Assembly: GCF_009720745.1 (NCBI RefSeq)
Contig: NZ_WNKX01000007.1
Location: forward strand, 224,478 to 288,477
Origin: Massilia eburnea
GTDB taxonomy: Bacteria > Pseudomonadota > Gammaproteobacteria > Burkholderiales > Burkholderiaceae_D
Reading direction: 5' to 3'
DNA length: 64,000 bases
The translations under genes were made by a program, and so were the position numbers. Under the pieces are notes generated by a model. It did not search any database and was not told the DNA's origin. It worked only from the letters and a program-made list of their open reading frames with translations. The first letter of the stretch is position 1, and each line of letters opens with the position of its first letter. Below, one piece after another: positions 29,113-38,545 of this stretch.

Positions 29113-31008
29113 TCAAGCTGCGCTGGCGCTCCAGTCGAAGCTGCCGCTGCCGGCGTGGAACAGGGGCTGCTGCGAGCCCAGCGCGGTGCGCACGCGCAGC
29201 TTCACTTCTTTCGGCGGCAAGAGGTAGGCGGGGCCGAGGTCGGGATTGAACACCAGCTTGCGCACCAGCAGCTCGCCCGTTACTTGCCGTACCGTGCAGC
29301 GGGCGCTGCCAATCACCATCAGTTTTTGCTTGTAGACGTGCTCGCCCAGCTCCTGCTCTTTCTGCTGCGCGGCCTGGGCTTCTTTCATCGCTACCTGCAG
29401 GCGCGCGACCATCTTCAGCGAGGGGCCGACTTTCAGCGCCATCTTCTGGAACAGCACCAGCTGCTCCTGGTTCAGCGTCACTTCCTGCTTGCGCACTTTG
29501 CTGGCCAGTTGCAGATAGTTGCGCACTTCCTGGTCGGCGGTGATCGTGTCCATCTGCTCCTTGCAGCGCGCGGCCTGCTGTTCGCCCCTCTCGGCGCGGG
29601 CGGCGCATTCGGCCAGCTTTTCGTCGTATTTCGTAGTGTCGGGGACCATCACGTGCAGCTGCATTTCGGCCTGCTTGCGCGGGCCGGCGCTGTCGATCTC
29701 GATGCGGCGCGCGGCAATCGCGCAGCCGGCGGCCAGCTTGATCAGCACTTCGTCGGCCATGATTTCGCAGTTGTAAGCCTCGGTGATGATTACGCGGCTA
29801 CCGGTAATCACGCAGTTCTGCGCCTTGCCCAGCACCACTTCGCCCGTCTTCGCCTGCAACAGCGCGCCCGAGGCCACGCCGGCGACGCGGATATTGCCGT
29901 CGGCATTGGTGGCGCTGCCGCCCATCAGGTTCTTTTGCAGGGCAATCGTTCCGCCGCGCGAGATGATGTGGCCGTACACGTCGGCATGCACGGTGATGTT
30001 GCCGCCTTCCACCGTGCGCTGCTCCTGCACTTCGCCGAATTCTTCGTAGTCGCCGTCCAGCTGCAGGTTGCCGGTGGTGCGCGCGGACACGCCTTCGCGG
30101 CTGACGATCTTGGGACCGATGGAAATGCGCTTGCTCTTGCCGTCGACGTTGATGAAGCCTTCGGTGGACGACACCAGGTAGTCGATGCCATCGTGGTGCT
30201 CGACCACCGTGCCTTCGCCGGCCACCGTGGTCAGTTCCACGTCGCGCGGCGCCGGCGGTTCCAGCACGATGCCGGACAGCTCGAAGCCGCGGGTGCCGGC
30301 AACCGGCGGTTCGCGCCGCAGCAGCCGCACCCGGGCCTTCACCTGCGGGAAGCGGTTCTGGAAGCTGTGCAAATCGAAGCGGCCATTGGCCAGCAGGCGC
30401 GGGGCGTTGGAGCGGTGGATGCTTTCCGAGACTTCGACGATGGCCGCGTCGCGCCCCGGCGCCGGCGGCAGCTTGCGCGCGACAATCAAACGCGCCACCT
30501 TGCCGCTGGCGATGGCTTCGCGCACGGCCGGCGCATCAATGCCGAAACGTATGCCCTTGGTCCACATATCGGCCACGAATTCGCCGAAGTCGAGGCGGGC
30601 CGGCACCGGCGCCAGCCCTTCGGCCTCGATGAACACGGGTTCGAAATAGTATTCCGCGTCGCCGCCGACAATGCGCACTGCCTTGTACAGGGCGCGGCGG
30701 GCGGTGGGAAATGGCGCGATCTCGTCGGCAAAGCGCCACAGCGCCTGGTCTTTCATCCCTTCCGGCAGCTCGGGGCCGGCGCCGTACAGGGCGCGGATGA
30801 AGACGCCGTAATCGAGTCCGCGAAAGGCGGCGCCGGAGAGGAACACCTGGTTGGCAGCCGCCTGCAGCAAGGACGCTGGGGCTTCGGCCTTGAAATACAC
30901 GCCATCGGCGCGCTGGACCAGCGACGATGGCAGATCGCCAGCCGCCGCGGCGGCGGCCGATGCAGCGTCTGCAGGCACCATGTCTCCCGGGATAGTCTGT
31001 TGCGCCAT
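29113..31008 (-). CDS. FapA (DUF342) family protein, copy 1
   Basis: A 631-residue FapA/DUF342 protein: an N-terminal region (about 1-250) with SLVQRADGVYFKA and RFDLHSFQNRFPQVKARVRL, then a right-handed beta-helix-like repeat (about 290-470) with repeated ADGNIRVAGVASGALL-type turns, then a coiled coil (about 480-570). FapA-family proteins are linked with flagellar assembly and sugar-phosphotransfer regulation in other bacteria; the role here is unknown. It is a paralog of the gene at 31027, 18 bases upstream. Confidence 0.82.
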   Translation of the reverse strand: MAQQTIPGDMVPADAASAAAAAAGDLPSSLVQRADGVYFKAEAPASLLQAAANQVFLSGAAFRGLDYGVFIRALYGAGPELPEGMKDQALWRFADEIAPFPTARRALYKAVRIVGGDAEYYFEPVFIEAEGLAPVPARLDFGEFVADMWTKGIRFGIDAPAVREAIASGKVARLIVARKLPPAPGRDAAIVEVSESIHRSNAPRLLANGRFDLHSFQNRFPQVKARVRLLRREPPVAGTRGFELSGIVLEPPAPRDVELTTVAGEGTVVEHHDGIDYLVSSTEGFINVDGKSKRISIGPKIVSREGVSARTTGNLQLDGDYEEFGEVQEQRTVEGGNITVHADVYGHIISRGGTIALQKNLMGGSATNADGNIRVAGVASGALLQAKTGEVVLGKAQNCVITGSRVIITEAYNCEIMADEVLIKLAAGCAIAARRIEIDSAGPRKQAEMQLHVMVPDTTKYDEKLAECAARAERGEQQAARCKEQMDTITADQEVRNYLQLASKVRKQEVTLNQEQLVLFQKMALKVGPSLKMVARLQVAMKEAQAAQQKEQELGEHVYKQKLMVIGSARCTVRQVTGELLVRKLVFNPDLGPAYLLPPKEVKLRVRTALGSQQPLFHAGSGSFDWSASAA

Positions 31009-31026
31009 TGTACGGCTAATGGCCCA

Positions 31027-32916
31027 TCAGCCTGCGCCCGGCTCGGCTAGCGAAGCGCCATGCCAGTTCACGCTGCCGCTCGATCCGGCGAAGATCGCCA
31101 CGCTGTCCAGCCGTGGCCCGCGCAGCATGGTCTTGTAATCCTTGGGCTGGGCCATGAAGTTGGCCGCCACGTTTTCCGCCAGCGGCAGGGTGCGCACCAG
31201 GACTTCGCCGTCCACCATGCTGACCCGCACCGAGGAACGTGCTGCGGCGCCGCGCTTCAGTTCTTCCAGTTCGTCGCGCCGCTTGCGCGCGCCGCCGATG
31301 GCCTCTTCGCCGACCTTGATCGATTGCACCAGCTGGCCGATGGCCTTGATCTGCGGCGCCACGGCGGCGGCCACCTTCTTCAGGTGCGGCACCTGGGCCG
31401 GAGTCAGGTGGATCTCGCCCTTGCGCAGCTTTTCTGCCAGGGTCAGGTAGCTGCGCACTTCTGCCAGGGCGTTCAGGCGGTCATGCTCGGCGCGCCAGGC
31501 GGCGATTTCTGCCTCGTGGACGGCGACCTGCTTTTGCAGCGCTTCCAGTTCGGCGTCATGGCCGGCCACGTCCTGCACCACGACATAGACGAACATTTCG
31601 CTGCTCTTGCGCGGGCCGGCGCTTTCCACCAGCACGCTGCGGCCGGCCACCGCGCAGCCGATCGCCAGCTCGATCTGCACTTCGTCGGCGAAGATTTCGC
31701 AATTGGACGCTTCGGCGATCACCACCTTCGGCGCGCTGATCACGCAGCTCTCGGCGCGGCCCTTGATGGTGACGGTGCCGCTGGCGGTCTGGATGGTCGA
31801 GCCGGAAGCCACGCCATCGACCTGGATATCGCCTTTGGCATTGACCGCCTTGCCGCCCACCAGGTTGCGGCCCAGGATAATCGTGCCGCCACTGGAGTGG
31901 ATATTGCCGAACACGTCGCCGTGCACCGTGATATCGCTGCCGTTTACGTCGCGCAGTTCCTGCACGTCGCCGAATTCCTCGAAAGCGCCCATCAGCTCCA
32001 GGTTGCCCGTAGTTCGGCCGGAGACGCCTTCACGGCTGATGATCTTGTCGCTCAGCGCCACCTGCCCGCTTTTCGGATCGACGTTGAGGAAGCCTTCGCG
32101 CGCCGCCACCAGGAATTCGCCGTCGTGCTCGCGCGCGATCACCGTGCCCTCACCTGCGAAGCGCTGGAAATCGACGTCTTTCGGCGCCAGCGCCGCCAGC
32201 GGCAGGCCGGCAATATTGCGGCCCGGTTCCCCCGGCACGCCGGGCAGCTTTTGCAGCAGGCGCACGCCCTGCTTGATCTGCGGGAAGCGGTTCTGGAAGC
32301 TGGTCAGGTCCACGGTGCCGTCGGCGCGCTGGCGCGGGGCATCGCTGCGGTGCAGTTCTGGCGCCACCTCCACTACCTGCGCATCCTGGGCCGGGGTCGG
32401 CTCCAGGTCGAGTGCGGCGGCCACCCGTTCGCCCTTGGGCGCAGCCAGCGCGGCGCGCACCGCCGCCACCTGGATGCCAAAGCGCACGTTCTTCAGCCAC
32501 ATATCGGCCACGAATTCATCGAAGTCGAGTTGGGCCAGTCGTTCCGGCAGCAAGGTGCCGTCCTCCAGCTCCTCGGCCGGCAGGTAGATCGGTTCAAAGA
32601 AGTATTCCGCCTCGCCGTCGCGGATCTTGACGTTGCGGTACAGGGAATGGCGCTCGGGCGGGAAAGGTTCCAGCCGCTCGGCCACGCGCGCCAGCAAGCC
32701 GGCATTGGGCGCCAGCTCCGGTCCCACGCCGTACAAGGCGCGCGCCAGCGCCGGATAATCCAGGCCGCGCAGCACGTGACCGCTGCGGAACAGCGCGTCG
32801 ATGGCATTGGTCAGTTCAGGCGCGGGCAGGCGCACGTCGAGGAACACGCCATCGGCGCGCTGCACGACGCCCGGCGGCAAGCCGGCGCTGCTTTCCTGTT
32901 CTGCTGTGTGGGACAA
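31027..32916 (-). CDS. FapA (DUF342) family protein, copy 2
   Basis: A 629-residue relative of the neighbour, with the same order of parts: VVQRADGVFLDVRL, VDLTSFQNRFPQIKQGVRLL, beta-helix repeats such as AKGDIQVDGVASGSTI, and a coiled coil. The start is a TTG at 32914-32916, supported by GGAGG seven bases before it; no ATG lies near. The two genes clearly arose by duplication and are probably one operon, this one first. Confidence 0.82.
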   Translation of the reverse strand: MSHTAEQESSAGLPPGVVQRADGVFLDVRLPAPELTNAIDALFRSGHVLRGLDYPALARALYGVGPELAPNAGLLARVAERLEPFPPERHSLYRNVKIRDGEAEYFFEPIYLPAEELEDGTLLPERLAQLDFDEFVADMWLKNVRFGIQVAAVRAALAAPKGERVAAALDLEPTPAQDAQVVEVAPELHRSDAPRQRADGTVDLTSFQNRFPQIKQGVRLLQKLPGVPGEPGRNIAGLPLAALAPKDVDFQRFAGEGTVIAREHDGEFLVAAREGFLNVDPKSGQVALSDKIISREGVSGRTTGNLELMGAFEEFGDVQELRDVNGSDITVHGDVFGNIHSSGGTIILGRNLVGGKAVNAKGDIQVDGVASGSTIQTASGTVTIKGRAESCVISAPKVVIAEASNCEIFADEVQIELAIGCAVAGRSVLVESAGPRKSSEMFVYVVVQDVAGHDAELEALQKQVAVHEAEIAAWRAEHDRLNALAEVRSYLTLAEKLRKGEIHLTPAQVPHLKKVAAAVAPQIKAIGQLVQSIKVGEEAIGGARKRRDELEELKRGAAARSSVRVSMVDGEVLVRTLPLAENVAANFMAQPKDYKTMLRGPRLDSVAIFAGSSGSVNWHGASLAEPGAG

Positions 32917-33052
32917 GGCTCTTCCTCCAGTGCCCTGATCTTGGGCGCGCCAAGGCGCGTTGTCTTGCGGGCAATCAATATTACACGCAAAACATCAAAA
33001 AACGGAGGTTTTTGGAGCCGAAAGTTTTCTTAGCGTTACGTAAACGTCACAA

Positions 33053-33421
33053 TCACCGTCTCGGAGGCAAGGAATACACTTGCTGGCCCGCTTCATTGAT
33101 CTGGCGGCGCAGGTCGCGGCGCTCGTCGGCCGTCATGCGGCCGTTGCGGCGCGGCGGCTCCGCGCTGTTCTGGCTCTCGTCGATGCGGCCTTCATACGAA
33201 CGCTCGCGCGCTTCGCGCAAGTCGTTGTAGCGGCTCTCGCGGAAATCGCGCGGCGCTTCGCGGCGCTCCATTTGCCGTTCCATTTGCCGTTCTTCGCGGC
33301 GTTCCTGCTGCCGCATCTGGCGGTTGGACTGCGCTTGCGCGTTCGCCATCAAGGTGCAGCACAGGGCCGCGCACAGCGCTGCAGCCGCTTTGCCCAATCC
33401 TGTTTTCACACCAAGTTTCAT
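33053..33421 (-). CDS. small exported Arg/Glu-rich protein
   Basis: A 122-residue protein with a signal peptide (about 1-30, ending ANAQA|Q). The mature part is strongly charged, with repeats of RQxER type (RQMERQMERREAP) and later DLREARERSY and TADERRDLRRQINEAGQ. It is likely helical and periplasmic. I do not recognise a family; the end DERRDLRRQINEAG is seen in small exported proteins of this bacterial group. Not in an operon with its neighbours. Confidence 0.65.
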   Translation of the reverse strand: MKLGVKTGLGKAAAALCAALCCTLMANAQAQSNRQMRQQERREERQMERQMERREAPRDFRESRYNDLREARERSYEGRIDESQNSAEPPRRNGRMTADERRDLRRQINEAGQQVYSLPPRR

Positions 33422-33604
33422 CGCAGTCCTCGTGGTACTTGCCTATCCATGCCCGCAGTGTATGCGCTCCTCCTTTCCATAGTAAGAGCGACCGGGTAAA
33501 GTTTGTAAGAATTTGTAATGAGTTTTCACCGGTATGGCGCCGGCGACGAATATGACGTTACCATAGCGACATGCATCTGACAATTCAACAAGATCAACAC
33601 TTTT

Positions 33605-34369
33605 ATGAATACCACCACTAATCCTCCAGCCGCACCGGGCGGCCAGCACGGCCACCAGGCCAAGATCATGGTGGTGGACGACGACGTCCGCCTGCGCGAC
33701 CTGCTGCGCCGCTACCTGACCGAACAAGGCTTTAACGTCGTCACCGCCGAAAACGCCACCGCCATGAACAAGCTGTGGCTGCGCGAGCGCTATGACCTGC
33801 TGGTGCTGGACCTGATGCTGCCCGGCGAAGACGGCCTGTCGATCTGCCGCCGCCTGCGCGGCGCCGGCGACCAGACCCCGATCATCATGCTGACCGCCAA
33901 GGGCGAAGACGTGGACCGCATCGTCGGCCTGGAAATGGGCGCCGACGACTACCTGCCCAAGCCTTTCAACCCGCGCGAGCTGGTGGCCCGCATCGGCGCC
34001 GTGCTGCGCCGCAAGCAGCCGGACGAAATCCCGGGCGCGCCGTCCGAGCACCCGCAAAGCTTCGAATTCGGCCAGTTCGTGCTGGACCTTGGCACCCGTA
34101 CGCTCAAGAAAAACGGCGAAACCGTGCCGCTGACCACCGGCGAATTTTCGGTGCTGAAGGTGTTTGCGCGCCATGCGCGCCAGCCGCTGTCGCGCGAAAA
34201 GCTGATGGAGCTGGCGCGCGGCCGTGAATACGAGGTGTTCGACCGCAGCCTGGACGTGCAGATTTCCCGCCTGCGCAAGCTGATCGAGCCCGATCCATCG
34301 AGCCCGCTGTACATCCAGACCGTCTGGGGCCTGGGCTATGTCTTCATCCCAGAGGGCCAGCCACGCTGA
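33605..34369 (+). CDS. ompR: OmpR-type response regulator
   Basis: A 254-residue response regulator. The receiver has acidic DDD (25-27), phospho-acceptor D69 in LVLDLMLPGEDG, Thr in IIMLTAKGED and Lys in YLPKPF. The C-terminal winged helix ends with SRLRKLIEPDPSSP and TVWGLGYVF. It is the partner of the histidine kinase that starts 13 bases after its stop. Sequence style fits the OmpR group, which controls envelope genes by osmotic or acid signals. Confidence 0.93.
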   Translation: MNTTTNPPAAPGGQHGHQAKIMVVDDDVRLRDLLRRYLTEQGFNVVTAENATAMNKLWLRERYDLLVLDLMLPGEDGLSICRRLRGAGDQTPIIMLTAKGEDVDRIVGLEMGADDYLPKPFNPRELVARIGAVLRRKQPDEIPGAPSEHPQSFEFGQFVLDLGTRTLKKNGETVPLTTGEFSVLKVFARHARQPLSREKLMELARGREYEVFDRSLDVQISRLRKLIEPDPSSPLYIQTVWGLGYVFIPEGQPR

Positions 34370-34382
34370 TTTTGGGCTGCCG

Positions 34383-35729
34383 ATGAAATTTCGCCTGCCG
34401 CGCCCGGCGTCGCTGACCAGCGGCCTGTTCTGGCGCACTTTCCTGATGCTGAGCGTGCTGATCACGCTCTCCATGTCGGCCTGGTTCGGCATGGTCAACT
34501 ACCTCCAGCGCGAACCGCTGGCGCAGCAGACTGCCGCCCAGGTGGTATCGGTGGTGACCATCACCCGCGCCGCCCTCACCCACTCGGCGCCCGATTTGCG
34601 GCGCGAGCTGCTGTTCGAGCTGGTGTCGAATGAAGGCATCCGCGTCTTCACCATGGAGGATGACGACGAGGTGGCGCCGGCGCCGTCTTCCGGACTGATG
34701 TCCGATATCCACGCCCTGGTGCGCGCCAAGCTGGGCGCCGACACACGCTTTTCCTCGGAAGTGAACGGCGTGCCCGGCTACTGGGTCAGCTTCAAGATTG
34801 CGGACGACCGCTACTGGCTGATGATGGAACGCGAACGCTTGCAGAGTCCCGTCGAATGGCTGGGCTGGGCGGGCGTGGTGTCGGTGGTGTCGCTGCTTGG
34901 CGCGGCGCTGATTTCCAGCCTGATCAACCTGCCCCTGAAACGCCTGACCGAGGCGGCGCGCCAGATCGCCCAGGGCAACCATCCCGACCCGCTGCCCGAA
35001 GTCGGGCCGCAGGAGGTGCGGCAGGCCAACCGCAGCTTCAACCAGATGGTCGATGACCTGGAGCAGGTCGAATCGGACCGCGCGGTGATCCTGGCCGGCA
35101 TTTCCCACGACTTGCGCACGCCGCTGGCGCGCATGCAGCTGGAGGTGGAGATGGCCAACCTGTCGCAGGAAGCGCGCGAAGGGATGCAGTCCGATATCGC
35201 GCAGATGGATGCGATCATCGCGCAGTTCCTCGATTATGCGAAGCCGACGGAGGCGTCCAGCTTCATCAATGTGGATATGGTGGCGCTGCTGTCCGACTGC
35301 GCGCATGAGGCGGGGCGGCAGGCCGATGTGAAGATGACGGCTGAGCTGCCGGAGCATGCGCAGGTGCTGGGCAATGCGACCGACCTGAAACGGGTGATTG
35401 CCAACCTGGTCGAGAATGCGCGACGCTACGGCAAGACGCCGGGGACGGACGTGGCTGAGGTGGATATCAAGTGCACGGTGCGCGGCATGCATACCGCCAA
35501 GCGGGTGGTGGTGGAGGTGCAAGACCACGGCGTGGGTGTGCCGGATGAGCAGATTGCGCAGTTGCTGAAGCCGTTCACGCGGCTGGATACGGCGCGCGGG
35601 CAGGCCAATGGCGCTGGCCTTGGGTTGGCGATTGTGGACCGCGTGCTGTCGCGGCATGAGGCTGAGCTGGAGGTGGCCAATCGCGAGGGTGGCGGGCTGA
35701 AGTTCACCATCACTTTGCGCGCGCTTTAA
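34383..35729 (+). CDS. envZ: EnvZ-type sensor histidine kinase
   Basis: A 448-residue kinase with two membrane segments (about 16-38 and 157-180), a periplasmic sensor between, a HAMP linker (NLPLKRLTEAARQIAQGN), the DHp helix with SHDLRTPL (phospho-His H242) and an HATPase domain with N-box NLVENARRYG and G-box GAGLGLAIV. ATG 34383 is used. It pairs with ompR just upstream. Its stop codon TAA forms the left end of repeat R4. Confidence 0.92.
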   Translation: MKFRLPRPASLTSGLFWRTFLMLSVLITLSMSAWFGMVNYLQREPLAQQTAAQVVSVVTITRAALTHSAPDLRRELLFELVSNEGIRVFTMEDDDEVAPAPSSGLMSDIHALVRAKLGADTRFSSEVNGVPGYWVSFKIADDRYWLMMERERLQSPVEWLGWAGVVSVVSLLGAALISSLINLPLKRLTEAARQIAQGNHPDPLPEVGPQEVRQANRSFNQMVDDLEQVESDRAVILAGISHDLRTPLARMQLEVEMANLSQEAREGMQSDIAQMDAIIAQFLDYAKPTEASSFINVDMVALLSDCAHEAGRQADVKMTAELPEHAQVLGNATDLKRVIANLVENARRYGKTPGTDVAEVDIKCTVRGMHTAKRVVVEVQDHGVGVPDEQIAQLLKPFTRLDTARGQANGAGLGLAIVDRVLSRHEAELEVANREGGGLKFTITLRAL

Positions 35730-35846
35730 ACCCGGTAAATCAGGGTCTGACCCAAGGGTCAGACCCTGTCTGCTCAGCCGCCGCGGGTGGGGCCCAGCCC
35801 CATTCGTGAAACCGTACAGGGCCTGACCCCGCATTACCGGGTTTTG
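35727..35846. repeat. Palindromic repeat element R4
   Basis: Begins with the envZ stop (TAAACCCGGTAAA) and ends with TTACCGGGTTTTG. Internal GGGTCTGACCC and GGGTCAGACCC form hairpins. It separates envZ from the cysteine-synthase-like gene, which starts 15 bases after it. Confidence 0.88.
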
Positions 35847-35861
35847 GTCTAAATTGAAGCC

Positions 35862-36830
35862 ATGCGCACCAAACAAGGCTTCGCCGGCGCCATCGGCCAC
35901 ACGCCCCTGATCCGTCTCGCCTGCCTCTCGGCCGAGACCGGTTGCGACATCCTTGCCAAAGCCGAGTTCATGAACCCCGGCGGCTCCGTCAAGGACCGCG
36001 CCGCCCTCGCCATTATCCTCGACGCCGAACGCTCGGGCCGCCTGCGCCCCGGCGGCACCGTGGTCGAAGGCACCGCCGGCAACACCGGCATCGGCTTGGC
36101 CCACCTGTGCGCGGCGCGCGGCTACCGCTGCGTGATCGTCATCCCCGACACCCAATCGGAAGAAAAATTCGCCATGCTGCGCACCCTGGGCGCCGAAGTC
36201 CGTCCCGTGAAAGCCGTCCCCTACGCCGACGAGAACAACTACCAGAAAGTCGCCGGCCGCCTGGCACAGGAACTGCCCAACGCCATCTGGGCCCAGCAAT
36301 TCGACAACCTGGCCAACCGCCAGGCCCATTACCAGCACACCGGCCCCGAAATCTGGCACGACTGCGAAGGCCGGATCGACGCCTTCACCTGCGCCACCGG
36401 CACCGGCGGCACCCTGGCCGGCGTAGCGCGCTACCTGAAGGAACAGCGTCCCGCCACCCGCATCGTGCTGGCCGATCCTTATGGCAGCGCCCTGTACAGC
36501 TGGATCAAGCACGGTGAACTGAAGAGCGAAGGCAGTTCCATCTCGGAAGGCATCGGCAACAGCCGCGTCACCGCCAACTTGCAAGACACGCCCATCGACG
36601 ACGCCCTGCGTATCGACGACAGGACTTGCGTGCAGATGGTCTACCGCCTGCTGCGCGAGGAGGGCCTGTATGTGGGCGGATCGAGCGGCATCAACGTCGC
36701 CGCAGCTGTTGAGCTGGCGCGGCAGATGGGTCCCGGCCACACCATCGCCACCCTGCTGTGCGACCGCGGCGCCACCTACGCGGCGCGGCTGTTCAACCCG
36801 GAATGGCTGGCGCAAAAAAATCTTTTGTAA
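35862..36830 (+). CDS. cysteine-synthase-like PLP enzyme
   Basis: A 322-residue fold-type II PLP enzyme of the cysteine synthase/CBS family. PLP lysine K44 is in GGSVKDRA; the substrate loop EGTAGNTGIGLA is at 69-80 and the phosphate loop TGTGGT near 177-182. O-acetylserine sulfhydrylases make cysteine from O-acetylserine and sulfide; close relatives act on other serine esters, so the exact reaction is open. There is no N-terminal haem domain. It stands apart from other cysteine genes. Confidence 0.85.
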   Translation: MRTKQGFAGAIGHTPLIRLACLSAETGCDILAKAEFMNPGGSVKDRAALAIILDAERSGRLRPGGTVVEGTAGNTGIGLAHLCAARGYRCVIVIPDTQSEEKFAMLRTLGAEVRPVKAVPYADENNYQKVAGRLAQELPNAIWAQQFDNLANRQAHYQHTGPEIWHDCEGRIDAFTCATGTGGTLAGVARYLKEQRPATRIVLADPYGSALYSWIKHGELKSEGSSISEGIGNSRVTANLQDTPIDDALRIDDRTCVQMVYRLLREEGLYVGGSSGINVAAAVELARQMGPGHTIATLLCDRGATYAARLFNPEWLAQKNLL

Positions 36831-36833
36831 TCG

Positions 36834-36860
36834 TGTCGATCTGGCGCCGCGCCGTTCGTC
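36834..36860 (+). promoter_or_regulatory. Candidate ECF42-dependent promoter
   Basis: TGTCGA (36834-36839), 17 bases, then CGTC (36857-36860), about 60 bases before the VOC gene. This is the form I recall for promoters of ECF42-group sigma factors, which control YCII (DGPF) protein genes, and a sigma factor of that group is encoded at 39587. The operon behind it holds two YCII genes. Confidence 0.6.
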
Positions 36861-36920
36861 GTGGGATTATGGAGGCCGCAAACGGTGTCCACTTCCCTCA
36901 ACAACGAACGGAGATCCACC

Positions 36921-37403
36921 ATGACTGTCAAAGCGATTCCTGAAGGCATGCACACTGTTACCCCGCACCTGGTCTGCGAGGGCGCTGCAGAAGCCATCGA
37001 GTTCTACAAGAAAGCCTTCAACGCCGTGGAAAATTCCCGCATGCCGGCGCCGGACGGCCGCGTCATGCACGCCCAGCTGAAAATCGGCGATTCGGTCATC
37101 ATGCTGGTCGATGACTTCCCTGACCATGGCTGCTTCGGCCCGAAACACTTGAAAGGCAGCCCAGTCACCATCCACCTGTATGTGCCCGACGCGGACGCGA
37201 CCTACGCCCAGGCAGTCAAGGCCGGCGCCACCGCCAAGATGCCGCCAGAGGACATGTTCTGGGGCGACCGTTACGGCGTGCTGATCGATCCTTTCGGCCA
37301 CAGCTGGTCGGTCGCCACCCACAAGCGCGACCTGACGCCGGAACAGATGGTTGAAGGCATGAAGGAAATGATGAGCAAAATGCCGGAAAACTGCAAAGCT
37401 TAA
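36921..37403 (+). CDS. PhnB-like VOC protein of the YCII operon
   Basis: A 160-residue protein of the PhnB/glyoxalase-like VOC group: TVTPHLVCEGAAEAIEFYKK at the start, LKIGDSVIMLVDDFP in the middle and FWGDRYGVLIDPFGHSWSV near the end. Such proteins often accompany YCII proteins in ECF-controlled operons. ATG 36921 is chosen for its CGGAGAT site; the reading frame upstream covers the promoter. It is first of three genes in one operon. Confidence 0.88.
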   Translation: MTVKAIPEGMHTVTPHLVCEGAAEAIEFYKKAFNAVENSRMPAPDGRVMHAQLKIGDSVIMLVDDFPDHGCFGPKHLKGSPVTIHLYVPDADATYAQAVKAGATAKMPPEDMFWGDRYGVLIDPFGHSWSVATHKRDLTPEQMVEGMKEMMSKMPENCKA

Positions 37404-37415
37404 GGAGAAGCCAGA

Positions 37416-37841
37416 ATGCGATTCATGCTCATCGTAAAAGCCACCCCCGATTCCGAAGCCGGCAAGATGCCCAAGACCGAGCTGCTCGCGGCCATGGGCA
37501 AGTACAACGAGGAACTGGTGAATGCCGGCGTGCTGCTGGCCGGCGAAGGTCTGCACCCCAGTTCGCGCGGCGCCCGCGTGCACTTCTCGGGCAGCAAGCG
37601 CACCGTGATCGACGGTCCGTTTTCGGAAACCAAGGAACTGATCGCCGGCTTCTGGCTGATTCAGGTAAAGTCGCTCGACGAAGCCATCGAATGGGTCAAG
37701 CGCTGCCCCAATCCGATGGAGAGCGATTCCGATATCGAAATCCGCCAGGTGTTCGAGGCCGAGGATTTTGGCGCCGAGTTCACGCCTGAATTGCGTGAGC
37801 AGGAAGCGCGCATCGCCAGCAAGATCGCAGCGCCGGTATAA
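37416..37841 (+). CDS. YCII (DGPF) domain protein
   Basis: A 141-residue YCII-family protein: MRFMLIVKATPDSEAG at the start, GARVHFSGSK, then DGPFSETKELIAGFW with the DGPF motif. The fold is ferredoxin-like with a possible catalytic His/Asp pair, but no reaction is proved. It is one of the group found with ECF42 sigma factors. AAGGAGAAG precedes the start; 12 bases lie between it and the upstream VOC gene. Confidence 0.92.
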   Translation: MRFMLIVKATPDSEAGKMPKTELLAAMGKYNEELVNAGVLLAGEGLHPSSRGARVHFSGSKRTVIDGPFSETKELIAGFWLIQVKSLDEAIEWVKRCPNPMESDSDIEIRQVFEAEDFGAEFTPELREQEARIASKIAAPV

Positions 37842-37852
37842 GGAGAAGAGCA

Positions 37853-38545
37853 ATGCAGTACATGGTTATTCGCAAGGCCGACGCCGCGTCGGAACTGGAC
37901 GGTTTCCCGTCCGCTGAACTGGTGCAGGCCGTACCGGGTGCCAAGTGGCTGCGCTCCAGTGCCGACGGCGGTTTGCGCATGCGCCGCCGTAACGGCCAGT
38001 GGCTGTATGAAGAAGGCCCGTTCAACGATGTGAGCGTGGCCGGCTTTGCATTCATCGAGGCTGAGGACCGCCGCGCCGCCAGCGAACTGGCGGCGCGCTG
38101 GCCCTCGGCCGACGCCGAAGGCCGCGCCGTGCTCGAAGTGCGCGAAGCCGGCTGTCCCGGCGGCTGCGTAGGCTTCGACACGGGCAGGCCACCCAAGCAT
38201 ACCGCCTGGGCTGTCCTGTTGCGTTCCGACGAAGTGGCGGAGCAGGATTTCGAACCGCCAGCCGCGGTGATCGACATCATGAACCGCGCCAATAATGCCG
38301 GCATCGCCGCCGGCGTTGCGCTATCCGGTGAAGGCCTGAAATCCACGGCCCGCGGCGCGCGCGTCAAATTCAGCGGCGGCAAGCCCTTCATCACCGACGG
38401 TCCCTTCGCCGAAGTGAAGGAACTGATCGCCGGCTACTGGGCCGTTGATGCCGCCTCGCGCGACGAGGTGATAGCCTGGGTCAAGTCCTATCCCTACCCC
38501 AGCCAGGGCGATATGGAAGTCGAACTGCGCAAGGTGGCGATTTAG
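37853..38545 (+). CDS. tandem YCII-domain protein
   Basis: A 230-residue protein with two YCII-like halves. The first (about 1-105) is diverged: YEEGPFNDVSVAGF has EGPF where DGPF is expected. The second (about 120-230) is typical, with GARVKFSGGK and DGPFAEVKELIAGYW. AAGGAGAAG precedes the start. It ends the operon and overlaps the stop of the LacI gene by 4 bases. The fused layout suggests an internal dimer, with one half probably structural. Confidence 0.88.
   Translation: MQYMVIRKADAASELDGFPSAELVQAVPGAKWLRSSADGGLRMRRRNGQWLYEEGPFNDVSVAGFAFIEAEDRRAASELAARWPSADAEGRAVLEVREAGCPGGCVGFDTGRPPKHTAWAVLLRSDEVAEQDFEPPAAVIDIMNRANNAGIAAGVALSGEGLKSTARGARVKFSGGKPFITDGPFAEVKELIAGYWAVDAASRDEVIAWVKSYPYPSQGDMEVELRKVAI

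Noticed and set aside
29155..32587. Long plus-strand frames opposite the two FapA genes
   Set aside because: Antisense to two paralogous genes with matching proteins; low-complexity products.
34344..36815. Minus-strand frame over envZ and the cysteine-synthase-like gene
   Set aside because: It crosses two good genes and a repeat, and has no domain.
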